From positions 31,255 through 95,254 of the forward strand of contig JBBHKE010002430.1 in the NCBI GenBank assembly GCA_037447655.1: a stretch of DNA of 64,000 bases. Reading direction: 5' to 3'. The notes below the pieces were generated by a model. The model did not search any database. It saw only the letters and a program-made list of their open reading frames with translations, and was not told the DNA's origin. The position numbers and the translations under genes were made by a program. This DNA is from Zygnema cylindricum (Eukaryota; Streptophyta; Zygnematophyceae; Zygnematales; Zygnemataceae). Shown here one piece after another: positions 57,961 to 64,000 of this stretch (positions are counted from its first letter, which is position 1; the number at the start of each line of letters is the position of its first letter).

Positions 57961-58109
57961 CTGAGGGCGAGATATCCAGTGACACCACTTGTCGGTTGAA
58001 GTCCTTCCCTGGGTTAGGAACTGTAGGGAGTTCAGGCCGGATGAACCTTGCTGTCTCGGATGATATGGCGACAAAGCTCATGTCCACTCCCCGCCGAAGT
58101 GTGGCCATC

Positions 58110-58720
58110 TGTACGAATCTGCTTTGATACTCTCTTTCCCACCGCTTAGAAATGGGGAATTGCTAGATGGAATTTGCGATATCGGTGGAATCTTTGAACA
58201 GCTCTGAAGGGGTAAATGCAGAGTACACTAAAAAACATCAAGCCACAGGAACAGTCGTTTTCCCTCGGTTCCATAAATCTAAGGGGACCACCACTTCAGT
58301 GCCCTATGGATCTTTCGGGTCTGAATCTTTAACTTGTTCCTTCCATATTCTCAACTCCATGTTCAACCTTGTCCACGTGGCCATACCCAACATAATTTCA
58401 AATTGCTTACCTTCCACCACAAAGAAGGGGAGATGAATTTGCATGTGTTGGCATGCGTCATCAGTGAATTCTATTGCCATTGCTTTAATGATGCCATATA
58501 TTGGCTGGATCCCACTGCTGAAAGTACTCAGGCATATTTCACTGGACTGATTTTTTGTCTGATTTCTTCGAGCATTTTCTGTAATGCTGAGGTGGTTATG
58601 AGGTTAGGGAGTGCTCTCGTATCCACCACTGCATCTTGATACTTGCCGGATCCATTAAGTTTAAAATTCCCTGTCATGTTAAGAATAAGAGCCGCCGACA
58701 GGGCCTTATAATCTCTATCC
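58110..58720 (-). pseudogene. gypsy retropepsin-like protease, inactive
   Basis: NGSGKYQDAVVDTRALPNLITTSALQKM holds the active-site position near 58620-58640: DTG has become DTR. Downstream, MAIEFTDDACQHMQIHLPFFVVEGKQFEIMLGMATW ends with the LLGMDFL-like motif of gypsy proteases. A stop separates the two halves near 58530. Confidence 0.72.
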
Positions 58721-58889
58721 GCCAAATAAGTTTTCGGTTCTGCCGACATGACAACTGTCTTGGGTGGTTTTGCCAACGCAACTTTTTCTCTCCTGGTGTG
58801 AATCTCTTCCTCTAATGCCTGAATGAGGATTTCTTCGGGCAAATTGTGGGAGGAAGCTATCGTTTTGACATTGGTCAAGGCGTAGGGCA

Positions 58890-60190
58890 TCAGGTGTCGT
58901 ACCAACATGACAACCGGTTTGGAAGAAGGAGGGTGAGCTTTGGGCGATGAAAGGTTGAGTCCTCGTCTCTTGATTCCTCCTCTCCCCCCCCTTGCTTCTT
59001 CATCTTCTGCGTCAGAGTTCCCTGTTGGATGTGTAATTGGTTGATCTGCTGTTGTCTTTCAGCCAGGTATTGGTCAAACCATTTCTGATCTGTTTCCGTT
59101 GTTGAAGCATCCTTTTCTGGCTGTGGTTTGTTGTAACCCTCGAAACCAGAAGGAAGTTTCTTCGGAGCCGGAGGAGGAGGATGGGTCGGTTTTAGGCCCA
59201 GCCTAATGTCACTATTCAGCAGGACAACTTGCAGTGTGAAGGATAAAGGACCGGTGGCTTTGCGGCTGTGGTCTTTTGGTTCCATCGGCTGTTTGTCCTT
59301 TCTTTGTGAAGACGTGGTAGAGCGGAGTTGCCTGCGATTTTCCCCGACTCCGATGATCTTGGCTCCGGACAGAAATGTTCGAGCATGATGAGCCTTTGGA
59401 GGCTCCATATCCCAACCCATGTGGTCATCATCATCTCCACCCACCGTGGTCTGCTGTTTCAGCCCCGCAAGCTATTGTAACAGTTCTTGTTTCTGTTTAT
59501 ACAGTTTCTGAGGGTGCGTTAGAGGTGGAGGTGTGCGAGCCTTTGATTCCAAGCGGAGAGCGGCCAGCTTTGCTGCAATGGCGGACAATTGATTGCTTTG
59601 CTGCTGGATGATGTGTTCCACCGTCATGTTACTTAGTCTCGGTTCATCTGGAGATCGACGTCCCCAAGGATACAAAATTTGCAATGGCAGCGGATTCACG
59701 GTTGTTTCCCCCTCGCCTTTGAACAAAGCATAATTCATCATTTCTTTTGGGACACCATTCATCCATAAACATTGCCCATCCTTATGGCCCATGAACCTAC
59801 AAGCCTCACAATTTGACCCCTTAGTGGTGTAGTTCCCTTTTAACTCATTAGAGATCTAAGCATCATCAAATTTAGGAAGCCTGATTTGTCTTAATTGGGA
59901 TAAAGACATTTTGGCGGTTTTAGAGCGCGGAGAAGGTTTATAAGTTTGTTTTGTGACCTGTGTGCGGTCCCCTCCTCGTCCTCCCTGCCTTTGTTCTTAC
60001 TGCTTTCGGGTTCTTTCTGCACGTTCTTTCTCAAACTCTTTTTGCTTGATAGCGAGTTCCGGGTTGAGCTTCTTAGGGCATCGTTTCCACCCGTGACCGA
60101 CCGGTTTGGTTGCAGTTCAGGCCGTTGTATAGGTAAACTTTTTCATCCGCACCCATTGCAGGTTCGGATCTGGTCCTAGCTTCCTGTTTC
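58890..60190 (-). pseudogene. gypsy gag C-terminal region with zinc knuckle
   Basis: A CCHC knuckle reads CEACRFMGHKDGQC near 59776-59817. Downstream comes a coiled-coil-like segment (MTVEHIIQQQSNQLSAIAAKLAALRLE) and then a basic/Pro-rich and Gln-rich linker (58890-59444, QQQINQLHIQQGTL). Near 60050-60110 GHGWKRCPKKLNPELAIKQKEFEKE looks like a second, frameshifted knuckle followed by a charged helix. Confidence 0.65.
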
Positions 60191-60210
60191 CCCTTAAGCT
60201 TCGACATAGC

Positions 60211-61215
60211 TTAAATTTCTATTTGTTCCTCTTGGTTAAGAGAAGATTCCCCCGTGAAACCTGCAAAGTTGGCTTGCGCTTTTCCAGTAACAGCCTTTTC
60301 TCTGGCCTCGCTGTTTACAAAATGATCATATAACTTCATCGCAACGAATGAAATTTCTTGCACCGTGGGATTTTTGTCGTGGATTGCCTGACTGGAACTC
60401 CAATTGTCGAAAGCTGCCTGTCCTGTAGGTCCAAACGAATTCCCAACAGCGACATAATATTTTGTGGCCAAGGCTGGTGTGTCAATGGTAGACAGCTTGG
60501 TTTTCTGACAAAGGTTCGAGAGGCGGTTGAACAACGTCTGCGGTGTTTCATTCTTCAAACATCAGAATTCCGTAAATTCCTTGATTGCAGTTATGTTCTT
60601 TTCGGTGTAAAGGAGCCTCCAGGCGTCCAAAAGAGCGGTGCAAGGAGTAGGGTTTGCCACCATCCGGGTGAATGCCTCAACGGCCTATACGGCCAGCAGA
60701 TGGTTACCATAGGCTCTACCTTGGGCCTGCAGTTTCATGCCCATAGTGAAAGTGGCGGTAGCAGGGGCTGCTGCGGTGGTAGCCAGGTCGCTGGTGGCGT
60801 CAAGGACTTCGGCGTCAAGCGCCGGATCTTAGCTTTTGATGTAAGGAGCCATTAAAGAGGGTTGACGATCTTTATAGTCGGCCAATGCTCCTCCTGCTAG
60901 ATAGTTTACCATCATAGGAAAAAGAGTGGTCTCAAAATCCCCTAGGATGGGCCCTCCCCTATATTTGTTAATTTCGGACTGCGTGAAGGATTTCCACAGC
61001 AGTTCAAAATCAGAAAATCCGATCTCCGAGCTATCCCCCGTAAAGATCCTTATGTCCCCCATTTCTTTTTCCTCCTCAGAAAGGTGGGTGAACTGTCGAG
61101 AGGCACGTCTGGTGGGGCTGACAAACTGAAATGGTAAAATTGCTCCGGGATCTGTCCATTCTATGTTCGAACCTCTTTCTCCTCCGGGTGTAATTGTTGG
61201 GATCTTCCCCCCCAC
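60211..61215 (-). pseudogene. gypsy gag capsid region
   Basis: 60829-61215 reads DIRIFTGDSSEIGFSDFELLWKSF and YLAGGALADYKDRQP. 60211-60558 reads NETPQTLFNRLSNLCQ and YYVAVGNSFG, FVAMKLYDHF. The two halves resemble the N- and C-terminal parts of a Ty3/gypsy capsid (a F.G....DF..L start and ET...F..RL end). They are joined through 60559-60828 in a frame with stops. Confidence 0.65.
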
Positions 61216-61636
61216 TGAAGATGGTCAAGCTGTCAAAGGAGGTGTGGAATTTTTGGCTCCTCTATATCCAGGAGAGTATAGTACTTCTCTTAGAACCGTC
61301 TCTATCGAAGGGATGTGGAGACGAAGTCTGTTCAAAGATCTTTATGGGATGGCATGTGGCAGGGATGGAGACGACTAAGGGTTTTTTGGATATGGTGTCT
61401 GTCTTCGGGTTGCCTTCAGGATTGCCTTCTGGAGGTCTCGGGAGGAGGAGTTCCGGAGCTAGAAGATAAGGAATGTTTGTGAGGAGGTGAGTAGGCTCGG
61501 ACGTCGTATTTGTAGGGTAAAATAGGCGGTCTAGGGACCCACGGATGGCTGCAGCGGGAGAAATGGATGGCGAAGGAGAGGAGGCGTGAGGTGGAGATGG
61601 CGGAGGAGTGGACAGTCCTAGAGAAATGTGTAATCT

Positions 61637-63030
61637 CTAGTCAGGTTGTAGTTGCACCACGACCTCCACAGTGGAAGTTCTCGCCACCGAGACTAAGGTA
61701 GGATGCTCAGTGGAAACAACTGCCAAGTTACCTAGTAGATCTGCACCCATCCCCTCTTCTTTAGACTTTGTTGTCCCCCCCCTTTCCCGCCAAAGGGGAG
61801 ATTCTGGTCTAGGTCCCGGGTGAGTCCTCGGGGCATATGTTGTAGGAGGAGTTGCTTGGCCCTGAGGTTGTCCTCCCGCAAAGGAACTTGTTCTACTAGA
61901 GGGATCGACCTGTCCACTAAAGATCCCCCTTGCTCTCCGTTTAGCCTCTCGGATGAGGAGCATTTCCGGTTCCAGTGCCTTTTTCTGTTCCTCTTTAAGA
62001 GCCTCCTAGTCTACGGTTACGGTTCTGGCCCCCGCCGTATCCTTACTCTGAGACCGCAGGAAATCAACTAGCTTCTGGGTGCTGCTCACCACACCCGAGA
62101 GATCCGCAATCCCCAAGTTCTATACTTCGGGGTCTGTAGGTCTCGAACACCACAACCCTTCAGAAGGTTGGAGAACCAACACTGATGGAGACAAGGAGGT
62201 AGGAGAGACTAAGGAGGAAGGAGAGAACGGCTCATCTTTAGGTCGAGGAGCAAATCTGCCCTTGTTGTCTCGATGATCGAACCATTGCACTCTTTTGGGC
62301 TCTAGGAGCCCCCGCTTACAGTTCCCTTCCACAGCCCGGGCCTGTGAGGTTGCCTTGCCTTTGGACGGTCCACTGGTTGGAGTGTCCTGAGATTGGGTAG
62401 GATGCCGATTCGAAGTTGATGGTATTCCCTGTTGTTCCATGACAAAGGTTGAAGAGCCAATTTTTGATGAACTGCTCAATATTTCCACTACACCTCCCAC
62501 TGAGCGTAAGATCTTGGTTCGGTCGGACTTGGCTACCCGCAGCACAAACTCCTTCTTAACCTTCAACTCATGGAGATTGTGAAGGGCTTAGATTTCTTTA
62601 CAACCTGGCCAGTTAGGGTTTGCCAAAATTTTGGGATCCATGTATATCTCCGCTATCGGAGCCTTAGATCTTGTATGGCGTCCTATTTCGCGAGGGTGAC
62701 CGGGGTCCGCTTCCTTATGTGCCAAGCCCTTCCTACGTGATTTAGGGGATAAGGTCGGTCTCTCCACCTTCTCCGCGGCCCTAGATCTCAAAGCCTCGGA
62801 CAAAGTTGGGAAATTATCGAGAGAAAAGACAGGTGGAGGTGGAGGAGAGGGTGGCTTCACTGGCTATTTCGGAGAAGTCTCAATTTTAACAGCCTCAGAC
62901 ATCATTCCTTGAAGAAACTGCTCTATGTTTAGAGTTGAGGCAAATGGAACTGCTACCTCAGGCACTGGAGACTCTTCCTCCTGTGCAATGCTTATTGCCT
63001 TTCGTGCTCTTCCAGTATGACACCTGAATG
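61637..63030 (-). pseudogene. gypsy gag N-terminal region, poorly conserved
   Basis: Three open pieces (61637-61963, 62120-62566 and 62588-62860) are rich in Pro, Ser and charged residues, with no domain I recognise. Composition and position before the capsid suggest the disordered N-terminal part of gag. Stops lie between the pieces. Confidence 0.5.
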
Positions 63031-63161
63031 ATCCCTATTTTGAACTTCTCCTCCTCCTATAGCAGACTGGAACTGAAGAGCTAAATCCCTTTTTGAAAGT
63101 ACTCCGCCCTAAGCACCTATCTTCTTTAACCTAAAGAGAAAGGTGTGGCTTTTCAATACTG

Positions 63162-64000
63162 TGCTTATTCGCCAGAAGCCCACTAAATCCTGAATAATAT
63201 CCAAAGGATGGAAAGGAAATGCTAGTCATCCGATCCGGCCTAAAAACTCCGGAGAGAAACCAAGGACTATCACAACAGTGCGCAAATAACTCCCACGCTA
63301 AAATATAGAAAACAAAAAAAAAAAAGGCTCTTTCAGATTAAACAATATCACCTTGCCCCAAAAAATAGAAATAAAGATAGAAATCAATGAAAATGGTGAA
63401 GCAAGCTCACATACCCCGGAGTGCAACAAAGACAAAACTTAGAAGAATAAACCTCTCTAAATTGCCCCAAAGATTGATATGATTCTCCCTCAACCCTCAG
63501 TTCCGTTACGGATCCGACCAGACTCTTCTAAGTTTCAAATAGCGAAAGTCCAAACCGCCCAAAGAGAGGATAGTGCCAACCACCCACCCGAGCTACGGTT
63601 TCCATAAAAGACAATCTAAAACAAAGATGGCAATAGAGTTCGCGACACAATGCAACAGTTCTCCAACAGAAAGATTGATTGTATTTCTCTGGGGGTTTTC
63701 TCATGAGACAGTATGGAAAATCAACCTGTCTCCTTCAGCCCCAAGTGCCTTATACCAGCAAAGTTTGTCCTACTGAAAGTGCCAAAGTCAAAGCAATACC
63801 AAAAGCCAATCAGCGGCCAAAAATTGTTATCATACGGACATAAGACCAAAGAGGCTGTACTTCAATTAAGGCAAAAAGTTAGACGACTAGCTCTGGCTGG
63901 ATTTGAAGCCAAAATGTCCTCCTATGATACAGTGATGAGCCACAAAGTTCTGAATTGACGTGAAACGCCTAACTTTGACCCAAAGTAATATATGTGTTGC
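63162..64000 (-). mobile_element. gypsy 5' LTR (right), cut by the window end
   Basis: A direct repeat of 52141-52985, about 90 per cent identical by eye, in the same orientation. An internal A-run near 63309-63323 replaces a short segment of the left copy. It continues past the end of the window, so the full LTR and outer target duplication cannot be seen. Confidence 0.82.

Overview
The window is nuclear DNA from a streptophyte (the green lineage that includes land plants). The only clearly conserved host gene, on the minus strand at about 10.4-0.8 kb, is a PLASTID MOVEMENT IMPAIRED1 (PMI1)-type gene, a family of plants and their algal relatives. The Ty3/gypsy element ends in a PHD finger, not the chromodomain usual in land-plant chromoviruses, and carries a cytosine methyltransferase. 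This leans towards a charophyte alga or an early-diverging land plant, but the species cannot be fixed from sequence alone. There are no bacterial operons, rRNA, tRNA or CRISPR features.

Layout. 0.8-10.4 kb: PMI1-like gene, minus strand, with a 1353-codon first exon, a roughly 2.7 kb intron filled with repeats, a short conserved second exon, a doubtful third exon and a conserved last exon. The intron holds about 13 degenerate tandem copies of its own 3' splice junction. 10.8-20.3 kb: transposon-rich intergenic DNA with a 4 kb inverted repeat, one PIF/Harbinger-like element proven by an empty site, two hAT-like elements with exact 8-bp target duplications, and a second Harbinger-like family. 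20.3-42.5 kb: nested Ty1/copia debris: a short element with an unusual gag-RNase H remnant ORF, two decayed minus-strand elements, one truncated plus-strand element, and several LTRs. Two of these are solo LTRs with exact 5-bp target duplications. 42.5-48 kb: intergenic, with another nested Harbinger-like pair. 48.0 kb: first exon of a small secreted, cysteine-rich, LysM-like protein. 49.4-51.6 kb: decayed non-LTR reverse transcriptase. 52.1-64.0 kb: a minus-strand Ty3/gypsy element, with the right LTR cut by the window end.

The two most interesting systems are: (1) the gypsy element with order gag, zinc knuckle, protease, DNMT3-like cytosine methyltransferase, reverse transcriptase, RNase H, integrase, PHD finger, in which this copy's catalytic Cys is Tyr and the domain has four in-frame stops; and (2) the PMI1 intron array, which repeats the real acceptor and the first codons of exon 2 about every 97 bp and so presents the spliceosome with a ladder of decoy acceptors.

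Apart from PMI1 and the LysM-like gene, nearly all coding sequence is decaying retroelement. Assignments rest on motif reading by eye; no database search was run.
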